Origin: Xiphias gladius
Lineage: Eukaryota; Chordata; Actinopteri; Istiophoriformes; Xiphiidae
Assembly (NCBI RefSeq): GCF_016859285.1
Contig: NC_053402.1
Location: 24,446,056-24,510,055, forward strand
Direction: 5' to 3'
Length of the DNA: 64,000 nt
This document shows, one piece after another, positions 1 through 12,189 of this stretch. A program made the position numbers and the translations under genes. Below the pieces are notes generated by a model that was given only the letters and a program-made list of their open reading frames with translations, was not told the DNA's origin and searched no databases. Each line of letters begins with the position of its first letter. Position 1 is the stretch's first letter.

Positions 1-940
1 TCTCTCTGAAATAGACAAATGTCTTGTTTGGTTTCCTTAACCACAGCACAAAGATAATATACAGACGAATTCTATCTGCTCAGTTTTATCATACTTATGG
101 CCAAATTTTACACCCAGAGGTGTAAATACTCTAACAGGGTAACCCCTTTTCCTGGTCTGGTTAATGAAATTAAAAACTACACCTCTATTATTTTGCACAG
201 AGTTAACAGAAAGGCTGTCAAAATGTACAGTATAAGTATGTCCTTTGGTAGCTTTGTTTAGTTATCTTATCAGTGGTAAACCCTGTGAGCCCTACCCTTT
301 GGCTCTTCTTTATTTTATCGTTGGTTTGTATAACTGTAATGACTTTATGCTTTAGATTTGTCTGTGAGCTTGTTTTTTTTTGTTTGGACATTGTTTCGTT
401 ACATTTCAACGCGTTTACTACATTTTTAATTTTTTTGTTTTGTTTGTTTGTTTGTTTTTTGACCGGAAATTGTGCAGTTTAATTTGTTGTGCTAGTTAGC
501 TACCTTGCTAGCCGTAGCGTTACGTCGATGATGAACAGCTCCGGTGTGTTTTTAAAACAAGAAACCATTTATTATTCATAAAATGAGTGGTCATCGCGCC
601 TGCCTTCGTATGTGCGTTAAATACTAAACAACCGTTAGAAAACATTTTCCATAAACAGAACACAACTGGATAGGTCTAAGCAGATTCACTTGCGTGTGAA
701 GTTCCTCGGCACTGAGCGTTTGTAAACGTGCGATTTGAAGCTCAAAGCACAGCTAAGCTAACTAGTCAGCTGATTCATTCACATGACCGCCGTTTTTAGT
801 TTTGGTCTCGTTTACCGGTGCTGTGAAAGAACTCCGGAGAATCGGTTCTCAACGACGGAAACCATCATGTTAAAGTTAGTTTAGGGAGCACACTGAGAAG
901 ACGGATGGCCGGGGGATATCAGACGATCCACAAGCAGCTA
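1..940. other. Upstream region of mfsd11, no gene recognised
   Basis: AT-rich up to about 480, then CpG-richer towards 900-1000 as expected for a promoter. In tetrapods MFSD11 is transcribed head-to-head with SRSF2, but no SRSF2 coding sequence (RRM or RS repeats) is visible on the minus strand here; it may lie left of the window. Confidence 0.4.
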
Positions 941-1015
941 AGTATGCCAGTAAAAGCCCACTAGTCCGCGCAAAGAGCAGCAGCCAGGGTTAGCTACACG
1001 GCCTCAGCACTGTTG
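941..1015 (+). other. mfsd11: Probable 5' UTR exon of mfsd11 (left boundary unknown)
   Basis: A CpG-containing stretch ends at a strong donor (G|GTAAGT, intron from 1016) about 730 bp before the start codon. The start of the exon is a guess. The matching acceptor is either TTTTCAG at 1655-1656 or one of the AG dinucleotides after the T-tract at 1682-1704. Confidence 0.35.
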
Positions 1016-1681
1016 GTAAGTTTGTTTTTCTTTCTCGGTTGTTTTCTAAGGCTTGACATTACTCATACGAACATACACCTGTCTCCTGGGATCGGCCATT
1101 ATCTCGATCCTTTCCTTGTCATTTTAAGAATCGAACAACAAGACAAACCGCCTTTAGAAAATCCTTCAATTAAAAACTCCTTTGCTTATATTCAGACATG
1201 AGTTTGATAGAACATACATTTATGTCTTATTGTAATCCAAAAGATCCACTTTATAATTCGGTATATAATAAAAGAACCAAACGACACTTCTTTCAAGGCA
1301 GTCACAACTTTAGGTTTGAAATTGACCGTCATTTCCATACTGGTCGTCCAGCAGAATACGTGGAGTTGGGTGGCGGCGAGCGATGAAACTCAATTCTAAA
1401 AGTTGTTATTTTAGCGAAATAAAGTCCTTGCTCGGTGACCTACTAAATGCCGAAATGATTAGTATGTACTGTCAAATAAAAAAATGTCAGGGAAGCAATT
1501 GTGACTCCTCGCAATCTTTTAAGTGCGTATTTTTGAAAGGAGTCTGGTTGAAAGAGAGAATGTATATTTTATTCTATTTTTCAGTGAGTGTATTCAAGTA
1601 TATTGGATATTGAACACTTTTCTGATTTGTACTTTTTCTTGTCCTTCTATTTTCAGATGTGCTGTTGTTCACTCCAGTAGA

Positions 1682-1704
1682 TTTTTTTTTTTTTTTTTTT
1701 TTTT
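1682..1704 (+). repeat. Poly(T) tract before mfsd11 start
   Basis: About 23 consecutive T residues some 40 bp upstream of the mfsd11 start codon. It may serve as polypyrimidine tract for the acceptor of the exon that carries the ATG. Confidence 0.7.
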
Positions 1705-1743
1705 GTATTCACTTCCTCAAGGAATTTGCAAACAGCTTCCAAA

Positions 1744-1839
1744 ATGGATCCAGAGGGGAAGAGGCTCTTAAACATCATTATCCTAGGCTTCGGCTTTATG
1801 TTTATGTTCACTGCTTTTCAAACAAGCGGCAATATAGCG
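1744..1839 (+). CDS. mfsd11: mfsd11 coding exon 1
   Basis: Residues 1-32, starting MDPEGKRLLN and covering TM1. The ATG context is AAAATGG, and the next codons match the family N-terminus. Donor GCG|GTAGGT. Confidence 0.93.
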
Positions 1840-4800
1840 GTAGGTTGGATTTACTGATTTACTGATCAGATTGATCACATATCACTCGAGATAAGAACAG
1901 TCAGACTTTCGGTCCTGAACGGTCGTCTCTCTTCTCTTTACAGCAAACAGTTATCAGGAGCTTCAATAGCACTGAGTTCCACGGGAGCGGATACACGAGG
2001 TAAACTACTGGTATCTCTACCGCCACATACACTCACTGTGTTACATTATATTTCACTGATGCTGCAGCGCTCAATATTCGTACAGATATCAGGTTGAGTG
2101 CAAAATGCTGCGGCTTCATAGACTTGAAGACTTTCCCAGCGTTGGTACAGGCCTGGTGGCACCCTCTATAATCAAATCTGTCGCACTCAGAAATCCCTGA
2201 AGAATAATCTAATCTTAGGTAAACCATTTTAGGGAACAAAGTTTCCTCTGAGTTTAGCGTGCAGCAGCGACATAGGATTTCAGGAGAAGACCCACACGAG
2301 CTTAATCTTGTGGCTTAAGCGAAGGAAATCTTTGAAAACAAACTCAAAAAAATGCAGCAGTCTCTGTATCTTATCTTACTTCTGTTTTGATCCACAACTC
2401 ATCAGATGAAGTATCAGTTTTAATGCTAACAGAACTCAGGCAGTAGTTTTAAATGGTCGAGCATCTGAATCAATTTTCACTCCCACTGGTCAACGCAGGC
2501 TTGTGACTTCTCTCCTTTTTTTTTTTTTCTTTTTTTTTTAAATCTTGTACACAGATGACTGTTTTAGTAAGATTTAAAATCAGTGTATTGTAAAATTTGC
2601 TGACAACAGTATTATGTCTCCTTTCAATCAGTCAGCGCAATCACATGGACGCATACTGTAAGAACTGGTGGGCTAGTGTGACAGATATTTTTTAAGATTT
2701 AAATGTATCCTAAACTGAAGAAGTGACAATCTCACCAAAAACTCACAGGCAGTCTTTCAACAGTCATTCGTGGCAGAAGTGTTGCAGTGTGATCGGGGGA
2801 AAAAGGCTCAGCAGCGTCTGTACTTTTTCATTTATTTGCTGGTTCACTTCCCTATTTCAAAAGGTCAAGAACTTATTGCAAGGTGTTGTTAATCTCAGAT
2901 CCAAAATTATCGGTAAAAAGCACAAACATCCCTCCAGCTTAATACTGACCGGGTCCCCAAAAAGGCAGAAAAGATCATCAAAGACATGTTGTCCACTGTG
3001 AATACTTTAAGTTGATGCCACCGGGAATGTGTTTTTATCACCTACTTCCCAAACCTCAAAATTATCGAGAATAAATTAAAACATTTGCTCAAGAAAAAGC
3101 AGCAAATCCTGCTGGAACCATGAAGTGTTTGGTGTTTTTAGTTCCCAATTAAGTGTCTGACAATCCAAAAAAATCTAAAAAATGATTACTTCAACAAATT
3201 GTTGGCACGTGGCATGAAAAGAAAATGCCCGAGTTAGATTCCACCCCTGGCCTTTGTGATGTTGGATATCGTTGGCCAGTGAATTTCACCTCTTTCTAAC
3301 ATTGTCATTTTTGTATTTTTAGATTGTTTTTATGTGTGTAAATGATTTGTCTTAAGTGTACTTTTGTTTGCAAACTCGCTTTCCTCAAACTGCCCGTTAA
3401 GAGACGAATAAAGTATTTTTGAATTGAATAGTCTAAATCACAGAGCATCTGTCGGACTGGACAGTGAACACATGGTCCGTTACTAAACACACTAACTGCC
3501 CTGCCATCCGTCGCCTAGCATGGCCATCATCTATGGCGTTTTTTCCGCATCCAACCTGATCGCCCCTTCGGTGGTGACTGTCGTCGGACCACAGCTGTCA
3601 ATGTTCTTCAGTGGGCTCTTGTACAGGTAAACCCACACAGACCAGCACTTTTCCTGCCCCCACCTCTTCATCCTAAATACGGCTTCTAAGGCGTCTTTAT
3701 CTTGTTTTCTACAGCGGCTACATCGCTATGTTCATTTACCCGTACACTTGGAGCTTCTATACAGCGTCTGTGTTGGTTGGAATAGGAGCAGCAGGTAACA
3801 AGACATTGTCTCACAACCTCCTGTACTTGGCGAAACGGTTCTCTTTTGCATGTGTGTGTATTGATCTTTTCTTTTTTTGTTCTCCAGTGCTCTGGACGGC
3901 TCAGGGAAATGTGCTCGCCATCAACTCCTCTGACACCACCATTGGAAGAAATAGTGGCATATTTTGGGCACTGCTGCAGTTCAGGTAAACCTTTTTGCCA
4001 GCGTGTACCTGAGTCTAGATGAGTTTTGTGGAGAACTCCGGCTTTTCAAGTTCAGACAAACCGATACATTGCAGAAAAAACACGGTAACAGTTTATTTTA
4101 TGGGCCCTTTCCTCAAAATTCCCTAAAAAAAATAAGGTGCTGTTCAGCTGTAAATTACAAGGATCATTTCAAAGAAAGACCTAAATATAAGGGAAAAGGA
4201 GAAAGTGTTAGTTGCTACAGTTATTAAGTACCCACTTGCTACATTCAAGTTTTTAAGAAAAAAACTAGTAAATTATGTAGTAAGTAAGTAAAAAAAATAG
4301 TTCCTAACCAGTATAAACAAGAACCATCAGAGTTTCCTGATGGATAAGACAAAAGAAAATTCCTAATTCTTGATCCGATAGAAAATGTTCCGCACTGAGT
4401 CACTTTAATTTGCAGGTCTGGTCTGTTTGTGAGTATAACCGCGGGGCCGGTGAAGTCTTAGAGCACGGGGCGTGTTTTATCACTTGATCATCCTGAGTCT
4501 GAAACAGACAATGAAGGAATTATCAATGTAGCTGAAAACTACCCGTCGACATGCAGCATAAACGTCGGTTAGATGGAGACTCTGACTGACGTCAGTTCAT
4601 CAACTACTTTTCATTTACCTACATCATCATTTCCTTTTTTTTCTTTTTTTTTTTTTTTTCTTACAAAGTCAAATATATCGAGCAGCCACTTAACAACTGT
4701 AGCAAACTAACACTTGTCTCTTTTCCCTTATCGTACCAAAGTGCTAGAGGCCTTTCTAGCAAATCCTAGTAATTAACAGCTGAATACAAGTTCATTTTTA

Positions 4801-7800
4801 GGAAATTATGAAGGAAGTTTCCAGGAAATTAGCTGGAAAATACAGGACCTGTAAAATAAAGTGTTACCGAAAGTATAAATAAAACAAAACGATAATCCTG
4901 GTCAGCATCTCTAACTGAGCACCGTGGTTTTCCGTATATCCTCCCTTATTTTTGAATTTCTCAACTGTTCAAAGTTACCATACAGACTATTTGACATAAA
5001 CTTATGTAAGACCGAGGCTGAGTGTGCACTTCAAGGCAAATTAAAATATGATGGTAATTTGTTCTCCTTTTTCACTCAGTACAACCCTCAGACTCTCTAT
5101 GAAGCTCCCCATTTGTAGATGCCTCCGAAACACTCTTTGTCTTTAAGCACGTGAAAGTATTAAAAAAATGTTTGCTCCATACAAATCACTAACTTTACTA
5201 ATATTCTCCTCCAACCATGATTCAAACAGAACAGGTTTTTTCCCTAACTCGAATTATTGTATAAATATCCTCGCTTATACTGAGAAACAACTTTTATCCA
5301 TGAACAGATAATGAGACACATCGTGTGGTCACTTTGTTTCCTTTTCTAGCTTTGCGTCTCTTTGCAGTCGTTTGATTGACTTTCCAACAAGAAGTGTTAC
5401 CAGTCACTACATACAGAGGCTCAGGTCCAGGGGCCCCGCTCACTCTTTGGGGCCCCTGGGCCTGTGCCTGGCAGGCCCGCTCAGTAATCTAGCCTTGCTT
5501 TTATCCATACGTCTTGAGCTTTGACTGCAGAATTAGTTCAGCATCTTTCATCTCTCTGCAGCTTATTCTTTGGAAATCTCTACATATACTGTGCCTGGCA
5601 TGGACACGTTCACATAACAGGTAGGAAACAAGTCGGTTTTATAAAATCTCTGCCTCATGTACACGGTATGTCGTTATTGCTATTCTCGGGTTTGCAGTTC
5701 CCTTGCTGACTTCTCGTAAGAAGTGTAATTTTAAGAGCGTGACTCACGTTGTTTGTCTCAGACAAAGACCGTCAGACGGTGTTCATCTCTCTCACGGTGA
5801 TCAGCCTGGTGGGTTGCTTCCTCTTCTTTCTGATCCGGAAGCCTGACCCTGAATCCTCTCCCCCCGAGGTGTCGGAATCACTGCTGCAGGTCGAATCCAC
5901 GGAGAGCTCCACAGCTAGGTGAGTTCAGTTGTATTACATTTCTGAAATATGCCAGAGTCAGCCAGAAGTCTGATTTTCGTCTGTGGTCCCTGGGCTACAG
6001 TATCAAACTCAAAATACAATAAGACAATGCTATGCAGTAATACTATACAATAAAACATTATCGATACAGTAAAACAATCCCATACAATAAGAGCATTATC
6101 CTGTAAAATAACTCGACATTATTTGCACTCAGCACGATTGACTTCTGGCAGTGGCGCCCTTGACAGTTTTTAAATAAGATTTCCACCCAAAAAAAAGAAG
6201 AAAACAAAACCAAACCATAGATTGTGTAAAGTAGCCTGGAAATGTTCTGGAAAATATTTTCTTCTAAAGACAGATGGGAGCCCCCGGTCGTCCCTCCCGG
6301 AGCAGGAACCATATTCTTTTTACTGGGACAGTAGCGCGCGAGACAGGTGACCTTTAACTGTAAATGTTACCCTTTGTTATCTTTCCTACATTTCTCTTTG
6401 AAACTGCTGTGATACAGTCGCCACGGCAACCGAGTCCAGTTTAGGGATGAGTCGAAGGGAGAAAATATGAGGCTGTGAAAGGTGAAGGGACAGACTGCTC
6501 GAAGACAAAAGGTTCCAGTTACATCAGTATCAGTGTTATCACTGGCTCCTCTCAAAGACCCCGTCCGTGGATCGCAGGTGTCTCATTTTGCAGCAGCCGT
6601 CGGTTTTTCTACTCACACGCTTTTCCTCCTTCCAGCTCACCTGGCCCAGGCCTCTGCTCACAAGCTCTGGATGCCTTTGGTAAGTTTACTAGATTGACTT
6701 CCACTTCGTGAGGTTTTAACACTCGCTGTAACAGAACTGACTCACCTGTTAACACCCACTGTGTTGTTTGCAGTCCAGGCCTGTAAAATATTTGTCACCA
6801 AAGAGATGCTGCTGCTGAGCATCTCCATAGGATACACAGGTGGGTGGAGTGAGAATTTCAAAGGCGCGTTGAGGTGTGTGGTGGCAGATGTAGGTCAAAC
6901 TAAAATGGCTGCGGAGCCTGTAACTGTTGAGCCCGAAGTCATGCATGCTGCTCTGTGTGCTCCGTCAGGCCTGGAGCTCACCTTTTACAGCGGGGTCTAC
7001 GGGACGTGTATCGGGGCCATGACGCGGTTTGGCCACGATGCGAAGAGTTTGATCGGTATCTCTGGGATTTTCATCGGCATTGGCGAGATCTTAGGTGAGT
7101 CCTCTGAGCTGACGCCGAGGGATCGACCCGAGGAGTGTCACTGCAAGTAATTTATTTTTCCTCCCTCTGTCTGGCCAGGGGGGGGCGTGTTTGGGATGCT
7201 GAACAAGAGCAACCAGTTTGGGAGGAACCCGGTGGTGCTGCTGGGGCTCATCACTCACTTTGTTGCCTTTTACCTGATTTTTCTGAACATTGCCAGCGAC
7301 GCTCCTCTGGCCCCAGAGGCAGGAACAGATCTGCAGGCCTACATCACCCCCAGGTACGAAGAACATTAGATTAGAAGGCAGACCAGAACATTAGATTTAG
7401 TAACAGACGCTCCGTTCAGACCTGAAGCACGGACGCGTTATGAGGGAATGTGCTCCTGGGCACGCGCACGTAAAAGGCCCCCACACCAGAGCCCCACGCT
7501 CAAAGGATGCCTCTGTGGGGGTTTTCTGTCTTTTTGTGGTCTTTTAATTGACCTGCCAACAAGAAATGTGAACGGTTACGTCTAACATGGGCTCTGGCCC
7601 AGTTTTCAGGCTGAAACACAGCGTCGACACCAAAGTTCCTCTTTACCGCTGCACGGCGAACATGAGTCAGCTCTCACATTTTTTTCATGGTTTGTGCTCG
7701 TTGCGCACTCCAGCACATTATTACATTCGGCTCATGTGAGTTCGCACAATTAAAATAAAGTTAAGTAACTGAAACCGCGATAACATGAAGTGTTAAGCGT

Positions 7801-8825
7801 AGTCTGAACTCGCTGCTGATCTGCAGTGTGCTTCCATAAAAGCTCTCCTTTGCTTTAATGTCCGTTTTGTTTATTTCTGCTGTGAGGTTTTGTTCTTCAT
7901 ACTTGCTGCTGTACGGCCACGAACAAGTCCCCTGTATCCGCGGCGAACCGCGTGATCTGGGCTCGATGTTGAGCGTGCTACGTTCATTCAGCGCTGTTTT
8001 CACCCCCCTGATGCCCTGAATCTGTTTATTCACACTGTGTCTGGACCCAGGTGATAGGAACTGATTACATAATGTCTTCTTACGTCTTCCCGCCATGACG
8101 AACGGTATGTGGGACAGTAGGCTGTCACCGCATTGTCATGAACACATGAACGCAGTAGCCCAAGAACAGCACAGAGTAGCTTCCTGCTTAGGCCACGGGT
8201 GCCTCACATGGAGCCGATGATCTGATTAGATATGGGTGTGCCTTGCTGCATAAATTTGAATATTAATGAGGTCAAATTCATTTTAATTTTTTTTTTTAAT
8301 TCCTGCTAGTATTTTAGCCGACAACTCCTAGTACTTTGAGCATACACGTTCTTCAGTCATGAAGATCATGGTGGCACATGAGGCGATCCCAGTGCCTCTT
8401 GTTCACTCCAATGTTTGTGTGTTGCGGCCCAGCGTCGGCGTGGCGTTGCTCTGCAGCTTCCTGCTCGGTCTGGGCGACAGCTGCTTCAACACGCAGCTTC
8501 TCAGCATCATCGGCTTCACGTTCCGCGACAACAGCGCTCCCGCCTTCGCCGTCTTCAAGTTCATCCAGGTGAATAGAAAATGTGTGAGAGGATATTTGGA
8601 TTGGAAGTTTCACTTTAAATTTCATTCACGTAACGTGTTGTTGTTATCTCCTCTCCTCCGCAGTCCATCATGGCCGCTCTGGCCTTCTTCTACAGCAACT
8701 ACCTGCTGCTGCACTGGCAGCTGCTCATCCTGGTCCTGGTGGGTTTCCTGGGCTCCATGACCTTCTTTCTGGCCGAGTGGGTGGCCGAGTCCAGCAGGCG
8801 GGAATCCGACTACGAAAGCATCTGA
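1744..8825 (+). CDS. mfsd11: UNC93-like protein MFSD11 (complete gene span, 13 coding exons)
   Basis: Multi-pass membrane protein of the major facilitator superfamily, UNC93-like branch; its substrate is not established. Joining coding exons 1744-1839, 1944-1999, 3519-3626, 3715-3794, 3888-3984, 5562-5620, 5762-5918, 6636-6679, 6774-6839, 6969-7094, 7179-7353, 8433-8568 and 8664-8825 gives one uninterrupted frame of 1362 nt, 453 residues; the human protein is 449 as I recall it. All introns are GT-AG. Recognisable family blocks are FMFTAFQTSGN (TM1), HGSGYTSMAIIYGVFSASN, VLWTAQGN, IGRNSGIFWALLQ, YTGLELTFYSGVYGTCIGA, SLIGISGIFIGIGEILGGG, FGRNPVVLLG, SFLLGLGDSCFNTQLLSI and AFFYSNYLLLHWQLL, ending in SDYESI. 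An N-glycosylation motif (N40-S-T) sits in the first luminal/extracellular loop. The least conserved part is residues about 200-232 between the two six-helix halves. No break was seen. Confidence 0.95.
1944..1999 (+). CDS. mfsd11: mfsd11 coding exon 2
   Basis: Residues 33-50 plus two bases, with the NST glycosylation motif. Acceptor TTTACAG; donor CGAG|GTAAAC. Confidence 0.93.
3519..3626 (+). CDS. mfsd11: mfsd11 coding exon 3
   Basis: Residues 51-86: SMAIIYGVFSASN, then SVVTVVGPQLSMFFSGLLY (TM2-TM3). Acceptor CCTAG at 3517-3518; donor ACAG|GTAAAC. Confidence 0.95.
3715..3794 (+). CDS. mfsd11: mfsd11 coding exon 4
   Basis: Residues 87-113: GYIAMFIYPYTWSFYTASV and VGIGAA. Acceptor TTCTACAG; donor GCAG|GTAACA, phase 1. 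Confidence 0.95.
3888..3984 (+). CDS. mfsd11: mfsd11 coding exon 5
   Basis: Residues 114-145: VLWTAQGNVLAINSSD, then IGRNSGIFWALLQ. Acceptor TTCTCCAG; donor TCAG|GTAAAC. Confidence 0.95.
3985..5561 (+). other. mfsd11 intron with AT-rich filler and a GGGGCCCC inverted repeat
   Basis: Nothing coding is seen in this 1.6-kb intron. At 5428-5437 and 5449-5458 a perfect 10-bp inverted repeat (CAGGGGCCCC / GGGGCCCCTG) is separated by 11 bp. The text around 5342-5420 resembles that at 7525-7600 in a later intron (shared CCAACAAGAA block), so both are probably fragments of one interspersed repeat. Confidence 0.5.
5562..5620 (+). CDS. mfsd11: mfsd11 coding exon 6
   Basis: Residues 146-165: SLFFGNLYIYCAWHGHVHIT. 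Acceptor TCTGCAG; donor ACAG|GTAGGA. The exon finishes the first six-helix half. Confidence 0.94.
5762..5918 (+). CDS. mfsd11: mfsd11 coding exon 7
   Basis: Residues 166-217: DKDRQTVFISLTVISLVGC, LFFLIRKPDPES, then an acidic Ser-rich cytosolic loop. Acceptor at 5760-5761; donor CTAG|GTGAGT. Confidence 0.94.
6417..6430. promoter_or_regulatory. RFX X-box-like sequence inside mfsd11 intron
   Basis: GTCGCCACGGCAAC matches the X-box consensus GTNRCC-N(0-3)-RGYAAC with a 2-bp spacer. About one such match in 64 kb is expected by chance. Confidence 0.3.
6636..6679 (+). CDS. mfsd11: mfsd11 coding exon 8 (short)
   Basis: Residues 218-232, the variable cytosolic linker ending QALDAF, which corresponds to AVDAF in mammals. 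Only this frame (AG|C TCA CCT...) joins to the next exon without a shift. Confidence 0.85.
6774..6839 (+). CDS. mfsd11: mfsd11 coding exon 9
   Basis: Residues 233-254: VQACKIFVTKEMLLLSISIGYT, entering TM7. Acceptor TTTGCAG; donor ACAG|GTGGGT. Confidence 0.94.
6969..7094 (+). CDS. mfsd11: mfsd11 coding exon 10
   Basis: Residues 255-296: GLELTFYSGVYGTCIGAMTR, then SLIGISGIFIGIGEIL. Acceptor CGTCAG; donor TTAG|GTGAGT. Confidence 0.95.
7179..7353 (+). CDS. mfsd11: mfsd11 coding exon 11
   Basis: Residues 297-354: GGGVFGMLNKSNQFGRNPVV, then a helix and TDLQAYITP. Acceptor GGCCAG before a G-run; donor CCAG|GTACGA. Confidence 0.95.
8433..8568 (+). CDS. mfsd11: mfsd11 coding exon 12
   Basis: Residues 355-400: SVGVALLCSFLLGLGDSCFN, then TQLLSIIGFTFRDNSAPAFA. 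Acceptor GCCCAG; donor CCAG|GTGAAT, phase 0. Confidence 0.95.
8664..8825 (+). CDS. mfsd11: mfsd11 coding exon 13 (terminal)
   Basis: Residues 401-453: SIMAALAFFYSNYLLLHWQL, then FFLAEWVAESSRRESDYESI and TGA at 8823-8825. Acceptor CTCCGCAG. Confidence 0.95.
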   Translation, partial: SIMAALAFFYSNYLLLHWQLLILVLVGFLGSMTFFLAEWVAESSRRESDYESI

Positions 8826-11800
8826 TCTGTTTCCGGTGAGGATTTGAGGAGGGCACAGCTGGAGGGTGTTTTGCTCTCCACAGCTGGAAAAAAAAACCGG
8901 CCAGGGATGGTGAAGGTATCCCAGCCTCTGCTAACAGAGACTGACACTGTGGTATGTTTGGTTTTTACAGAGCCGCCCGGTCTGTATGGAGCCTGGCAGT
9001 GGCTGCAGGAGAGAAAATATTCATCTTGATCTCAACGTGTATCTGTACCATATCAAAAGGCATGAGGAGGTATTGCGTGCACGCCAGATATACCTCACCT
9101 TGTTTCCTTCCCGGCCTTTCTTTCATCACGTCGTGCACACAATTTTGTAATCAATCTGACCAAAATATGAAAATATACTTGGCATACTGGGTAGACATTT
9201 GTTAATCAAGAGTCGAGCGCTTTTGATTGGAGGCCTTTCGGCAGTGATATGAAGTAGCGCGTAACGGGCCCACTGCTGCCCACTGCTGGTGCCTGTACTG
9301 AGATGACTGTGTCGTGAATCAGCTGCAGGCTTTGATGTTTTCAGCTGGTGCAGCTGCTCTGGCCGCATGTGTAGACTTAAAGGATACATCTGGTGTTGTT
9401 CTCTGTTTTTCTTTTTCTCAACAAATCACAGGAAAAGACCAAAACCGACAATGACTGTGTCAAGTATCTACACCCTGATATATCTCCTGATAAAACTCCT
9501 CAGAGCCTCAGAGCTCCATTGTTTCCAAAACACTATAAAAACACACCAGTGAGTCACACTGTTCCTTCATCACCAGGAACACACACACACTGTAGTTCGT
9601 TTAGACTCGGTCCCACACACGCACCGTCCTGCTGCACCGAATGATACTAAACTGAAACTACATATTTGTGGGGTGCTTTTAGAGATTTAAGTCTTCAGTA
9701 GGAACCAATGGGCGCTTTGTACGAACTGGTTCTTCTCAAGCGCACTCCCGCCACAACACGCTATTGGTTTTTGTCTTTTCGTGGGATTTGATGACAATTC
9801 AAGTAGAATGACTCCAGCCAGCTGCCCTCACAAAAGCATGCCATGCGCACAAATTCAACCTTGAAATACTGACAGAACAGCCACCCCTGGGCTCCATACG
9901 TCTGTAATTTTATTGTTCTTCCCCCTAAAGTGCAAGGGACACTGTCAAAGACCATGATTCAGTCCACCGCTGTCCTCCCCAGTCTGTCCTACATGTTCAG
10001 CTGTGTCTCAAGTTAAGCTCAACCTCAAAATGAACTTCAGTGTCACGTCCTTTAACAGCCAAGCCTTTCTCGGCTCTGACGTAAAGACGTGACAGCAGCT
10101 GGGAGAGGAGCAGTTTAAAGGGAAACGTTGTCAGAAACTGAACCCCCTCTTTTCGTTTTTGCTTGAGAGTGAAATCCATTTTCACCTTCTCTCTTTTTGT
10201 CATGCTGTTTTTCTTCTTTTGATGCCCACATCATACACCAAGCGCTACGTAATTGGTTTAGCTGTAATAAGATCCAGATCATCTTGAGGACGACCCGTGA
10301 CTCTGCATTCCAGGAAACTTCTCATAATTACAAGTGGGTGACTTCATTTCATTCAGATGAGATTAACTGAGGCTGTTTGGTTTGTGCCAGAAAGAAAGAC
10401 AAAATCTTCTTCTTCTCTTCTTTGCTGGTTTAAACTAAAAAGAGAATGTTCCAAGGTGGAAAGTTAAACAACAAGATAGTAAATGAGGAGAAATTGAATT
10501 TTTTTTACATTGGTGACAACACTTGCAGAGTTTTTAGCCACGCTAGCAGCGTTGCTCGAGAGATTGGTGCCAGTCAAGCTGATCCTCTGCTTTGGTGAAA
10601 TATCTCTTAAAACATTGAATGAATTTCCATTAAATTTGGCACAGACATTCAAGTTCCTCACTGGATGAATTTGAATAACGTTGGTGATGATATAAAATCT
10701 GTATTAAAATTAATTAATGACGTATTCCAGTAACAGAATGGTTAAAATTGAAGCAACAGGCAGGTCAAGATCTAAAAAAAAAAATAAAAAAATCAAAACA
10801 CTGGTACCTATAATTCCCATAATGCAATTAGGTAGCATCATTTGTTAAACCCTCCCTGGCTGGTAAATGTCTGTCTTTTTTTTTGGTATCATACACTGAA
10901 TATGTTGGCACACAGGTGCCAACAAGGGTAATGTAGTGAAAGACTGCGCAACCAAACGGGTGTGAACAGTGCATGACTTAAAACAGAATCGGTTTCAAAC
11001 GTTTTCATCAGGAAGGAAACGCACTCAAGACAGTTGTTAGAGCTCAAGGATACAGGTCAGAAACACTGAACTTAAACATAACTTTGGTTTATTTACAAAA
11101 AACTCTGCAGGGCACCTGTAAGGACTTGACGTCCACACTGAGAGACCCAGAGCCATTAAAGGACTTCATGTATGAACTGTTCATGAGGAGTAAATTCATC
11201 TTGATTTGTAAAATCAGTGGAGTGTCCCTTTTTAATGTGCCGACCTCTCTGCTTGGGTATGTTCTGTAATACTACCCCACACATCTCTTAACACGTTCAT
11301 CTCACAGCATGATATGCGCTCCTGAAATGAGTTACCAGAGACCTTTACTCTCAGTTTTTACATTTACCTCGAAACAACCTATGGACCTAGACTTTTCTTT
11401 CTCACAATTCGGTTTCTAGCTAACGTGGCTGCGACCCCTCAGCCTTTTCCTTGTCTTTTTCTTTACCTGCGTTGCTGCCCATTAGGGAACATTCCCCTGA
11501 GATCGTCGCTCATTTAAAACCGACGCAGCGCTAAACGTGGGCCTTAAGACACGTTGTCTTTTCCTGAAAGCTTTCTGTAATGTGGTGGTGGGAAAGGGAA
11601 ACACAGAGCTATATCTTAGATGCTGTGTTTTTTTTTCCTTTTGTTCAAAGTGTCAATTTAGGAATTAAAGTACATATTCTAGATAATTTATTGCCAAATA
11701 AAATTTAATGGGCTGGGTTTGCTCAAGTTGCGTTTCATGTAGCGACTGCAATGGATGCAATCAATCTCAAGGATATTAAGGGAAATGCATGTGTACTTAG

Positions 11801-12189
11801 AAGATGATTTTATACTTGAATGTAGTAATTATGAATGGCACCCAAACCTTTGCTTGCTTGTTTTTATTATCAATAAAATGTTATTTTGAACATTAGCTGT
11901 GTGCTTTACTGAAATAAACCAACAAATGATGGATATACAATGCATATCTAAGAGCAGCAGTTAACAGGGCTGAACTTTAAGCTTTAAATTCTAAATTGGA
12001 TTTTTTTGACCACCTGTGGTTGACATTGATATTTGTCTGTTTGCTAAACATCGTGACAGGAGCAACTACAGTTTACAGGGGCCTTGCACATTGTGTTTTA
12101 ATGTGTGAAAAGTATTAAGACATGAAGTTGCTCCCTTCTGATGATTACCCCCCTTTTTTTAAAATCTTTGCCCGTGTTTGACTTGCATA
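8826..12189 (+). other. mfsd11 3' UTR and AT-rich intergenic DNA
   Basis: No coding signal is seen in 3.4 kb. AATAAA hexamers occur at about 10783, 11697-11702 and 11872-11877; the last lies in T-rich sequence and could end a long 3' UTR, but no single site can be chosen. Confidence 0.4.
11872..11877 (+). terminator. Candidate poly(A) signal AATAAA
   Basis: AATAAA followed by TGTTATTTTG, 3.0 kb after the mfsd11 stop codon. It is one of several candidates. Confidence 0.25.

Noticed and set aside
1..500. SRSF2 expected head-to-head with mfsd11
   Set aside because: No RRM or RS-repeat coding sequence is visible on the minus strand; it may be outside the window.
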